Shown one piece after another: positions 6,017 through 12,175 of a stretch of 12,175 nt of DNA (its first letter is position 1; every line of letters starts with the position of its first letter). The stretch spans positions 1 through 12,175 of the forward strand of contig JAHLFV010000058.1 of NCBI GenBank assembly GCA_018883625.1, given 5' to 3'. A program made the translations under genes and the position numbers. The notes beneath the pieces were generated by a model that saw nothing but the letters and a program-made list of their open reading frames with translations, was not told where the DNA came from and did not search any database. The DNA comes from Candidatus Treponema excrementipullorum. Lineage in GTDB: Bacteria > Spirochaetota > Spirochaetia > Treponematales > Treponemataceae.

Positions 6017-7899
6017 GCCGAGACAAAATCGTTGTTTTGGACTTTGGCAGTCAGTATGCCCACTTAATTGCAAAACGGTTCCGTCTGTTAGGCTATTATT
6101 CCGAAATCGCTTTGCCCTCTGCCCCTCTTTCTGTTTTTGAAGATACAAAGGGTATTGTTTTTTCCGGAGGACCTTCCTCTGTGTACGAAAAAGACGTACC
6201 CCGGTTTAATCAAGAGATTTTATCTTTGGATATTCCTATTTTAGGACTATGTTACGGTCACCAGCTTATGGCACACCTTTACGGCGGTACTGTAGGCAAG
6301 GCAGAAATCGGAGAATTCGGGTTTGCCCAACTCCATAAGGTAAAGGACTCTCCTCTTTTTGAAGGGATGGAGTTTCCCGCCCAAGTGTGGATGAGCCATC
6401 AAGACGGTGTGTTGTCTTTACCGGAAGGCTTTGAAGTTATCGGTGCTACAAAAGACTGCCCCTTTGCCGCCTTGCAGGATTTAAAACGTCGCCGGTTCGG
6501 TTTGCAATGTCACGTGGAAGTAAAAGACACTCCTCAGGGAGATGTGCTTTTACAGAACTTTGCCCGGTACTGCGGCATGGAAAAAAACTGGGATCAGAAC
6601 AAAGTATTGGATATTATTATTGCTCAAATACAGCAGGACGCCAAAGACAAAAACGTATTGCTCTTTTTGTCCGGCGGCGTAGATTCCACCGTTGCCTTTG
6701 CCCTTTTGAATAAAGCCTTGGGGCAGAAACGGGTTTTGGGGCTCCACATTGACAACGGTTTTATGAGAAAAAACGAAAGTGCCATTATTGCTCAGCGATA
6801 CCGGGATTTTGGATTTACCAATTTTATTTGCGAAGACGCTTCCGAAAGTTTTCTTAAAGCCGTATACAAAGAAACAGATCCCCAAAAAAAGAGAAAAGCT
6901 GTAGGAGAGAATTTTATCACCGTCAGAAACCAGGTAGTGGCGGCACAAAACTTGGACGAAGAAAAGTGGCTTTTGGCACAGGGAACCCTGTACCCGGACA
7001 TTATCGAATCCGGGGGAACTCAGAATTCCCACGTTATCAAAACTCACCACAACAGAGTTGACGGTATTCAAGCCTTGATTGCCAAAGGTTTGATTATTGA
7101 GCCTTTGAAAGATTTATACAAGGACGAAGTGCGGCTTATCGGTAAAAAACTGGGGCTTAGCGATGAACTTGTTATGAGACATCCCTTCCCCGGTCCGGGA
7201 CTTTCCATCAACGTGTTGTGTACCACAGGTGCTACTGAAGATTTAAAAGAAGAAGTTGCCCGAGCAGAGACACATCTTTCGTCACTTTTAACAGACAACA
7301 AAGAAGTTGCTGCCATTCTTAATACAAAGGATAAAAATTGGTACAACCATATGACAGTAAGTGCCTTGCCGGTAAAATCCGTAGGAGTACAGGGGGACTT
7401 TAGAACATACTGTTTTCCCGCAGTGCTGACCTTCCCTGAGGAACTTTCTCCCTACGTAAAGGATTTTCCCTCTTGGGATGCCTTGGAGAAATTGTCTTCT
7501 TATATCACAAACAATGTAAAAGATGTAAACAGAACAGTCCTTTGTCTTTACAAGAAGCCGGGTGCAGTGCTTTCCGTTCAGGAAGGCTACTGCAACAAAC
7601 ACCGCTTGGATCAGGTGCGGGAAGCAGACGCCATTATCCTTGAGCAGATGAAAAAAGCCGGCTGGTACCAAAAGATTTTCCAACACTTGACTATCAGTTT
7701 GCCCTACGCTTCTTCCGCCGATCAGTGCAGTCTTGTGTTGCGCCCCGTAGTTTCGGAAGATGTTATGACAGCCCGTTTTGCCCACTTGGACAGAAACCTG
7801 TTGCACAGTATCTTGGAACAGCTGACAAAGCTGTCCTTTATTGATGCCCTGTACTACGATATAACCAACAAACCACCGGCAACCTTTGGTTGGGAATAA
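6013..7899 (+). CDS. guaA: GMP synthase (glutamine-hydrolysing), long eukaryote-like form
   Basis: The protein has 628 residues, about 100 more than the 510-525 of typical bacterial GuaA. It converts XMP to GMP using ATP and glutamine, the last step of guanine nucleotide synthesis. The class I glutaminase domain has Cys80 in GLCYGHQ and His167/Glu169 in GLQCHVEV; a Val stands where the family usually has Pro (HPE). The ATP-pyrophosphatase domain has the PP-loop SGGVDS (220-225). The RHPFPGPGL signature is at about 389-397. The region after it is 232 residues rather than about 130, and reads like human GMPS: it has a VKSVGVQGDFRTYCF segment and ends in YYDITNKPPATFGWE. This indicates the duplicated dimerisation domain of the eukaryotic enzyme. 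AAGGAGGG (5999-6006) precedes the ATG, and the gene overlaps pyrG by 4 bp. Confidence 0.96.
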   Translation: MSRDKIVVLDFGSQYAHLIAKRFRLLGYYSEIALPSAPLSVFEDTKGIVFSGGPSSVYEKDVPRFNQEILSLDIPILGLCYGHQLMAHLYGGTVGKAEIGEFGFAQLHKVKDSPLFEGMEFPAQVWMSHQDGVLSLPEGFEVIGATKDCPFAALQDLKRRRFGLQCHVEVKDTPQGDVLLQNFARYCGMEKNWDQNKVLDIIIAQIQQDAKDKNVLLFLSGGVDSTVAFALLNKALGQKRVLGLHIDNGFMRKNESAIIAQRYRDFGFTNFICEDASESFLKAVYKETDPQKKRKAVGENFITVRNQVVAAQNLDEEKWLLAQGTLYPDIIESGGTQNSHVIKTHHNRVDGIQALIAKGLIIEPLKDLYKDEVRLIGKKLGLSDELVMRHPFPGPGLSINVLCTTGATEDLKEEVARAETHLSSLLTDNKEVAAILNTKDKNWYNHMTVSALPVKSVGVQGDFRTYCFPAVLTFPEELSPYVKDFPSWDALEKLSSYITNNVKDVNRTVLCLYKKPGAVLSVQEGYCNKHRLDQVREADAIILEQMKKAGWYQKIFQHLTISLPYASSADQCSLVLRPVVSEDVMTARFAHLDRNLLHSILEQLTKLSFIDALYYDITNKPPATFGWE

Positions 7900-7935
7900 T
7901 ACAAAACCTTTTACCATATATCGCCCGTGGTCACC

Positions 7936-7979
7936 CCCCGTTCTGTTCCCTTTTACGGAATACTACGGGGTTTTTGTTT
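7936..7979 (+). terminator. Intrinsic terminator of pyrG-guaA
   Basis: CCCCGT (7936-7941) pairs with ACGGGG (7965-7970). After a 2x2 internal loop a second stem, TGTTCC with GGAATA (one G-T pair), closes a 7-nt loop. The hairpin is followed at once by TTTTTGTTT. It lies 37 bp after the guaA stop codon. Confidence 0.9.
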
Positions 7980-8131
7980 GTATAACTGTTTTGGGCTATG
8001 GTTGTAGTAGACTGGAGTACAGTCCCCTACTGCTACATATAAAATCATGGATTTCTCCTACCACCCATTGTGTGCAGTCTTCAAATATCTCGTCTCCCAT
8101 ACCGATAAAACTCAAGTTTCCTCTTGCTAAT
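7980..8131. other. Non-coding stretch with one possible stem-loop
   Basis: The 317 bp between guaA and the next gene hold the guaA terminator, then this stretch, then the operator/promoter of the AlbA_2 gene. I see no gene in this part. One possible stem-loop spans 8003-8037: outer arm TGTAGTA with TGCTACA (one G-T pair), inner arm GACTG with CAGTC around loop GAGTA, and six unpaired bases on one side. It is not followed by a T-run and I assign no function. Confidence 0.3.
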
Positions 8132-8152
8132 TATCTAATGATTAGATATCAT
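8124..8152 (+). promoter_or_regulatory. Sigma-70 promoter of the AlbA_2 gene
   Basis: TTGCTA (8124-8129, 4 of 6 matches) is followed after exactly 17 bp by TATCAT (8147-8152, 5 of 6). The predicted start is near 8159, inside the second palindrome. The first palindrome fills the spacer. Confidence 0.6.
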
Positions 8153-8185
8153 TACTAATGATTAGTAATAACTAGAAACAACTAG
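8132..8185. promoter_or_regulatory. Twin palindromic operator upstream of the AlbA_2 gene
   Basis: Two perfect odd-centred palindromes lie in tandem: TATCTAAT-G-ATTAGATA (8132-8148) and ATTACTAAT-G-ATTAGTAAT (8151-8169). They share the 11-bp core CTAATGATTAG, and their centres (8140 and 8160) are 20 bp apart, about two helical turns. Two ACTAG elements follow at 8171-8175 and 8181-8185, exactly 10 bp apart. The first palindrome sits between -35 and -10, and the second covers the predicted start site, which is a classic repressor layout. The obvious candidate binder is the downstream gene's own winged helix; that is inference. Confidence 0.65.
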
Positions 8186-8216
8186 TAACAATGTGTAATC
8201 TAAAAAAGGACATTAT

Positions 8217-9521
8217 ATGACAGAAGGAAAAACTATAGAATTTAAACGACAATATACAGAAGATATAAAATATACGGTGATTGCCTTTGCAAATACAGAG
8301 GGAGGAAAGATATATATCGGCATCGATGACGACGGAACAGTATGCGGAGTTCATGATGCAGAAGAAACCACATTAAAACTCACCAATATGATTCGTGATA
8401 TCATTCGTCCTGACGTTACATTATTTACAGATTGTATAACGGAGTATATGGATAATAAACCTGTTATTGTAATGACCGTCCAGCGTGGCACAGCACGCCC
8501 CTATTATTTATACTCCAAAGGAGTGAGGCCTGAAGGAGTATATGTACGGCAGGGTTCTTCTTCGGTACCAGCTTCCGAAACCGCAATTCTTACAATGATA
8601 AAAGAAACAGGAGGAGATTATTACGAAGATGCACGATCCGTGAATCAAAATTTAACTTTTGAAAAAACCCAGTCCTACTTTTCAAAGAAAAATCTTGATT
8701 TCGGAGATGCACAAAAACGAACACTTAATATCATCAGCCAAGATGGAACTTTTTCCAATTTAGGAATGTTACTATCGGATCAATGTACGGCCACCATCAA
8801 AATGGCTGTTTTTGAAGGAAGCAAAAAAAGTGTCTTTCGGGATAGAAAAGAACTGTCCGGTTCTCTTTTACAACAAATAGAGGACGCCTACTCTTACATA
8901 AATCAATACAACCACATTCACTCAGAAATTAACGGTTTAGAACGCATAGACAAACAGGACTATCCTAGGGAGGCCTTACGAGAAGCGCTACTCAATGCTA
9001 TAGTTCACAGAGATTATTCAGTACGAGGATCTACTCTTATCAGTATTTTTGACGACAGAATTGAAATCGTAAGCATTGGTGGACTTGTTTTAGGTATTAC
9101 TTATGATGATATTATGCTGGGAGTATCTGCACTAAGAAACCAGCACTTGGCACAGGTATTTTATCGATTGCGACTGATAGAAGCTTACGGCACAGGAATT
9201 ATGAAAATCAACGAATGTTATGCGGATTATCCTGTAAAGCCAATCATTGAAGTCAGTAACAATGCTTTTAAAATCACTCTACCGAATCTTAATTTTACCA
9301 ATCAGGCATATCACACTATTACTCATACAAATACAGAAGATCCACGTATGGAAACTATACTTGCCTTGTTCAACAGGAAAGAAAGCATCATACGCAAAGA
9401 TATAGATGAGGCTTTGGGTGTTTCTCAATCCACTGCCAGTATGCTTTTACGTAAAATGCTGGAAAAAGGCTTGCTAAAAAAAGTCGGAAATGGACGAAAA
9501 GCCGAATACCGGAAAATGTAA
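8217..9521 (+). CDS. AlbA_2/Schlafen-type ATP-binding transcriptional regulator
   Basis: The protein has 434 residues. The N-terminal AlbA_2 domain (about 1-120) shows IEFKRQY, then AFANTEGGKIYIGIDDDG, TVCGV and a strand region ending VYVRQGSSSVPAS. The middle contains a GHKL-type ATPase module: YPREALREALLNAIVHRDYS (249-268, with Asn260, His264 and Asp266), then a strand DDRIEIVSIGGL and the glycine motif AYGTGI (323-328). Residues 377-434 are a winged helix (IRKDIDEALGVSQSTASMLLRKMLE) ending in a basic wing. Proteins with this domain order are usually annotated as putative transcriptional regulators; related AlbA_2/Schlafen domains also occur in phage-defence proteins. AAGGA (8206-8210) lies 6 nt before ATG. 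The gene stands alone between the guaA terminator and a palindromic repeat array and looks more AT-rich than its neighbours. What it controls, beyond probably itself, cannot be read here. Confidence 0.87.
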   Translation: MTEGKTIEFKRQYTEDIKYTVIAFANTEGGKIYIGIDDDGTVCGVHDAEETTLKLTNMIRDIIRPDVTLFTDCITEYMDNKPVIVMTVQRGTARPYYLYSKGVRPEGVYVRQGSSSVPASETAILTMIKETGGDYYEDARSVNQNLTFEKTQSYFSKKNLDFGDAQKRTLNIISQDGTFSNLGMLLSDQCTATIKMAVFEGSKKSVFRDRKELSGSLLQQIEDAYSYINQYNHIHSEINGLERIDKQDYPREALREALLNAIVHRDYSVRGSTLISIFDDRIEIVSIGGLVLGITYDDIMLGVSALRNQHLAQVFYRLRLIEAYGTGIMKINECYADYPVKPIIEVSNNAFKITLPNLNFTNQAYHTITHTNTEDPRMETILALFNRKESIIRKDIDEALGVSQSTASMLLRKMLEKGLLKKVGNGRKAEYRKM

Positions 9522-9616
9522 CATAAAAGAAATATAAGACTCCGTTCACCTGCCTGGATACCTTGATATACCTTTCTCTCCGTAAAACACGAATACAGCA
9601 ACCAGCCTCACCCACC

Positions 9617-9700
9617 GGTACAGGGACCTACACGTCCCTAGGGACCGCACGACGTCCCTAGGGACCGCACATCCCTAGGGACCGCACGTCCCTAGGGAAC
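9617..9700. repeat. Array of tandem GC-rich palindromes, unit GTCCCTAGGGACCGCAC
   Basis: The perfect 12-bp palindrome GTCCCTAGGGAC starts at 9634, 9654, 9671 (first base A instead of G) and 9688 (ending GGAAC). Units are joined by CGCAC, so the period is 17 bp, or 20 bp for the first step because of an extra GAC. A degenerate half copy (GGTACAGGGACC) precedes them at 9617-9628. Neighbouring units pair with each other: 11-bp arms at 9672-9682 and 9688-9698 enclose the 5-nt loop CGCAC. The array lies between the 3' ends of two convergent genes and ends 10 bp before the nfo stop codon. It could act as a bidirectional transcription barrier or be a copy of a dispersed repeat family. Confidence 0.85.
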
Positions 9701-9710
9701 AAGCCCTTCC

Positions 9711-10571
9711 CTACTGTCTCAAACTCCGTAACAGGGCGATTTCTTTTGCATAACCCGGCAGTTCGTTGGGAGTTTCCAAAATAAAGGGCAGGTTTTTCAG
9801 TACCGGGTGATTTATAACAGCAGTCAACGCCTCCAGCCCTATGTGGCCTTCCCCGATTTTGGCGTGGCGATCCTTTCTGCTGCCGGCATCATTCATGCTG
9901 TCGTTTAAGTGACAGGCTTTCAGTCTGTCCAAACCGATTATGTTGTCAAATTCATTTAATACGGCGTCCAAGTCATGAACAATATCGTAACCGCCATCGT
10001 GGAGATGACAGGTGTCTATACACACTCCCAACCGGGCAGCAGGTGCCCCTTGTACCGGAGATACCGAAGCTGTTCCTTCGACCCGGTCAATTATCTCTTT
10101 CAGCTCCTCAAAACGCCGTCCCACCTCACTGCCCTTTCCTGCCATAGTTTCCAGCAAAATAGTTGTATGTTCCGCCAAGGGCAATACGGAACCCAAAGCC
10201 TCTGCAATAAAACCGATGCCCACATCAACTCCCTGACCGGTGTGACTTCCCGGATGAAAATTGTAGTAATTTCCCGGTAGGGCTTCCATCCGCAGAATGT
10301 CTTCCCGCAACATGTCGGCGGCAAAACCACGGATACCTTCATCGGCAGAACACAGATTCATAGTGTAAGGAGCATGGGCAACCAAAGGCCCAAAGCCTTC
10401 AGCTTTACACAACTCCGTCAAAGCATGGGCGTCCTCACTATCCAATTCCTTTGCAGAGCCACCTCGAGGATTTCTGGTAAAAAAGGCAAAGGTATTGGCA
10501 CCGATAGACAGAGCCGTTTTGCCCATAGCTAAAAAACCTTTTGTAGAAGACAAATGACATCCGATAAACAT
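9711..10571 (-). CDS. nfo: Endonuclease IV (AP endonuclease)
   Basis: The protein has 286 residues, the normal size. It cleaves DNA 5' to abasic sites in base-excision repair, using three zinc ions. All nine metal ligands expected from the E. coli enzyme can be placed: His66 (VAHAPY), His106 (NFHPGSH), Glu141 (LLETMAG), Asp186 and His189 (GVCIDTCHLHDGGYD), His221 (ACHLNDS), Asp234 and His236 (SRKDRHAKIGEG) and Glu266 (FILETPNE). A short extra loop rich in Ala, Ser, Val and Pro (about 166-180) precedes the CIDTCH motif and looks like a lineage-specific insertion. The start is supported by AAAGGAAA upstream on the minus strand. The gene is divergent from sbcD across 117 bp and converges on the AlbA_2 gene, with the palindrome array between them. 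Confidence 0.97.
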   Translation of the reverse strand: MFIGCHLSSTKGFLAMGKTALSIGANTFAFFTRNPRGGSAKELDSEDAHALTELCKAEGFGPLVAHAPYTMNLCSADEGIRGFAADMLREDILRMEALPGNYYNFHPGSHTGQGVDVGIGFIAEALGSVLPLAEHTTILLETMAGKGSEVGRRFEELKEIIDRVEGTASVSPVQGAPAARLGVCIDTCHLHDGGYDIVHDLDAVLNEFDNIIGLDRLKACHLNDSMNDAGSRKDRHAKIGEGHIGLEALTAVINHPVLKNLPFILETPNELPGYAKEIALLRSLRQ

Positions 10572-10594
10572 AGTTTTGTGTTTCCTTTTTTTAT

Positions 10595-10622
10595 GTCAGT
10601 ACCTTATAAGGCTGATTTTTTT
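10595..10622. other. Palindromic hairpin with T-run in the nfo-sbcD intergenic region
   Basis: CCTTATAAGG (10602-10611) is a perfect 10-bp palindrome flanked by TCAG and CTGA, which pair around a 2-nt bulge. Seven T residues follow (10616-10622). On the + strand this looks like a terminator, but no + strand gene precedes it. On the minus strand it lies in the nfo promoter region, where TTTACA and TAAGGT at 17-bp spacing form a possible promoter overlapping the palindrome. An operator or an anti-readthrough element are both possible. Confidence 0.35.
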
Positions 10623-10688
10623 ATGTAAATTCCTATAATTATATTGTTGATTATATTATAAAACCTGTTTATAGGATATACTGACGAT

Positions 10689-11855
10689 ATGAAATTTCTT
10701 CACACCGGCGACTTGCACTTAGGTAAATTGTTTTACGAATTATCCCTTCTTCCCGACCAAGAAAACATGTTAGAGCAGATATACAATACTCTGCACACTG
10801 CAAAGGAGTCCCCCTATGACGCGTTAGTTATAGCCGGAGACGTATACGACAGAGCCGTTCCTTCCCCGGAAGCAGTCTCTCTTTTTGACGCTTTTTTAAC
10901 ACGACTGCGGCAAAACTTTCCTCAGCTAAAAATTATTATTATCCCCGGTAATCACGATTCAGCCCGCCGGCTGGCTTTTGCTTCTCACATGCTGGCTTTT
11001 CAAGACATTTACATATATTCTGCACCGGAAGACTTGGAAAAACCCATTGTCTTTCCCGACGCTGTATTATACGGTTTACCTTTTTTAACCCCCGGCTTTT
11101 TTTCTCCGGAAGAAACTGCCCAGGTAGACATGGTACAGACAGCCTTAGACACAATCCTACACCACTACCGGCAACACCATACAGACAAAGAACTGCTGCT
11201 CTGCGCCCACCTTTTTGCAGCCGGCGGTGAAGAAAGCCAGTCGGAAAGAAGTTTTGTGGGAACAGCCCAACAAGTTCCCGTTGCGCTGTTTAAGGATTTT
11301 CGCTATGTAGCCTTGGGACATTTACACCGATGCCAGCAGGTAGCTGCCAACATGTGGTATTCCGGTTCCCCCTTGGCATATTCTTTTAGCGAAGCAGACG
11401 CTGCCAAATATGTACTGGATGTTACAATTCTGCCGAAAGCAAATCCCACGGTAACAAAAATCCCCATAGAACCGGTGCACCCTGTTGTCCGTCGTTGCGG
11501 TTCCTTTGAAGACTTTTTTCGGGATACCTGCAATGCTTTTGCAGACTGTCGCAATGCCTTTTTGGAAATTTGCTGTACCGATACATATTTAATAGAAAAT
11601 CCCATGAATCAATTAAAAAGTCGGTATCCTTATTTGTTGTCTTTTAGGCAGGATGAAGCTTTACGCAGGGAAGGACTTTCCACTATTAATGAGCGTAGAG
11701 ATTTGTTGCAAAAAAGCAAAAGCAATCTGCCGTCGGAAGAGATTTTTGAAGCATTTATTCGGGATATTTACGGTACGTTGCCTGAAAACTTTGAAGCAGA
11801 AAAAGCACTGTTTGTGCAAACCATGACGGACTTGCAACGGGAAATGCAAGAATAA
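10689..11855 (+). CDS. sbcD: Exonuclease subunit SbcD (Mre11-type nuclease)
   Basis: The protein has 388 residues, close to the usual 370-410. It is the metallophosphoesterase subunit of the SbcCD complex, which cuts DNA hairpins and double-strand ends in the cytoplasm. Phosphoesterase motifs are in order: HTGDLHLGK (Asp8, His10), VIAGDVYDR (Asp51), IPGNHDSARR (Asn88, His89, Asp90), CAHLFAAGG and ALGHLHRCQ. These provide the two-manganese active site. The C-terminal part is the capping domain and the helical region that binds SbcC. TAGGA lies 12 nt before ATG, which is long but workable. The stop is 37 bp before sbcC, so the two are co-transcribed. Confidence 0.96.
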   Translation: MKFLHTGDLHLGKLFYELSLLPDQENMLEQIYNTLHTAKESPYDALVIAGDVYDRAVPSPEAVSLFDAFLTRLRQNFPQLKIIIIPGNHDSARRLAFASHMLAFQDIYIYSAPEDLEKPIVFPDAVLYGLPFLTPGFFSPEETAQVDMVQTALDTILHHYRQHHTDKELLLCAHLFAAGGEESQSERSFVGTAQQVPVALFKDFRYVALGHLHRCQQVAANMWYSGSPLAYSFSEADAAKYVLDVTILPKANPTVTKIPIEPVHPVVRRCGSFEDFFRDTCNAFADCRNAFLEICCTDTYLIENPMNQLKSRYPYLLSFRQDEALRREGLSTINERRDLLQKSKSNLPSEEIFEAFIRDIYGTLPENFEAEKALFVQTMTDLQREMQE

Positions 11856-11892
11856 CTGCTCAAAAAGTATCATAATTACAGAGGAGAAACAC

Positions 11893-12175
11893 GTGAAACC
11901 TTGCTATCTGCGAATGGAAAATATCGGGCCGTTTAAAAGCCAGTCAATAGATTTTACTCAACTGGGAGATATGTTTTTAATCTGCGGAAAAACCGGTGCC
12001 GGCAAAACCACTATTTTTGATGCCATAACCTATTGTCTTTACGGTAAACTGCCGGGAAGCCGTAGCGGCTTGCCTAACCGACAGCTACGCTCCGATTTTG
12101 CCCCTCCGGAAGAAGAAGCCTTGGTGGAATTTATATTCAGTCTGCACCAAAAACTGTACAAAATCACAAGGACAC
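11893..12175 (+). CDS. sbcC: Exonuclease subunit SbcC (Rad50-type ATPase), 5' part only
   Basis: A GTG start at 11893 with GAGGAG (11881-11886) 6 nt upstream opens a frame that runs to the end of the window (94 codons). The N-terminus is typical of SbcC/Rad50: a first strand with LRMENIGPFKSQSIDF, then the Walker A loop GKTGAGKTT (residues 32-40) followed by IFDAITYCLYGKLPG. The 3' part, expected to carry the long coiled coil and Walker B, lies outside the window. It follows sbcD by 37 bp in the standard sbcDC order. Confidence 0.95.
   Translation, partial: MKPCYLRMENIGPFKSQSIDFTQLGDMFLICGKTGAGKTTIFDAITYCLYGKLPGSRSGLPNRQLRSDFAPPEEEALVEFIFSLHQKLYKITRT

Noticed and set aside
5696..6148. 150-codon minus-strand open frame across the pyrG-guaA junction
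   Set aside because: It is antisense to two well-conserved genes, with low-complexity, cysteine/phenylalanine-rich translation and no ribosome binding site.
6550..7071. 173-codon minus-strand open frame inside guaA
   Set aside because: It is antisense to the conserved ATP-pyrophosphatase domain of GuaA; no independent evidence supports it.
7288..7917. 209-codon minus-strand open frame inside guaA
   Set aside because: It lies entirely opposite the conserved guaA coding sequence apart from its first few codons, has no recognisable domain or promoter, and is a shadow of the real gene.
7886..8158. 90-codon + strand open frame after guaA
   Set aside because: It overlaps the guaA end, runs through the terminator hairpin and the operator palindromes, and its translation resembles no protein.
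8962..8972. Another copy of the CCCTAGGG repeat inside the AlbA_2 gene (TCCTAGGGAGG)
   Set aside because: Only a CCTAGG core with partial flanks matches, in a coding region that is conserved in the family; most likely chance.
9617..9700. CRISPR array
   Set aside because: Units are 17 bp, self-palindromic and joined by a constant 5-bp linker; there are no unique spacers and no cas genes.

Overview
The window looks like a piece of a spirochaete chromosome, most likely a Treponema relative. This is inferred from gene content: an LPP20-type exported protein, a lipoprotein, and a CsgG/LpoB-like protein whose C-terminal part resembles the P13 membrane-protein family of spirochaetes. Base composition is moderate to AT-rich. 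No rRNA, tRNA, CRISPR array, transposase or integrase was recognised.

Layout. Positions 1-997 hold the 3' part of an unrecognised gene and a short hotdog acyl-CoA thioesterase, both on the + strand. Positions 1119-3763 hold a three-gene minus-strand envelope operon that ends in a strong hairpin terminator at 1119-1160. A 177-bp divergent region (3764-3940) separates it from a + strand XRE-family regulator (3941-4264). That region has a near-consensus minus-strand promoter and three TAACTG-centred sites that look like operators. Positions 4345-7979 form a pyrG-guaA nucleotide operon with its own promoter, a 4-bp ATGA overlap and a clear terminator. GuaA is the long, eukaryote-like form with an enlarged C-terminal dimerisation region.

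Positions 8124-9521 hold a stand-alone AlbA_2/Schlafen-type ATP-binding regulator with a C-terminal winged helix. Two tandem perfect palindromes, 20 bp apart centre to centre, cover its promoter. Between this gene and the convergent nfo gene is an array of GC-rich 12-bp palindromes (9617-9700). Positions 9711-12175 are a DNA-repair block: nfo (endonuclease IV) on the minus strand, divergent from sbcD and the start of sbcC on the + strand.

How the genes work together. PyrG and GuaA are both glutamine amidotransferases that make CTP and GMP, and GTP is the known activator of CTP synthase, so co-expression makes sense. Nfo and SbcDC both process damaged or hairpin DNA ends. The XRE regulator is well placed to control the envelope operon and itself. 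The AlbA_2 gene with its palindromic operator and adjoining repeat array looks like a small accessory islet between housekeeping blocks.
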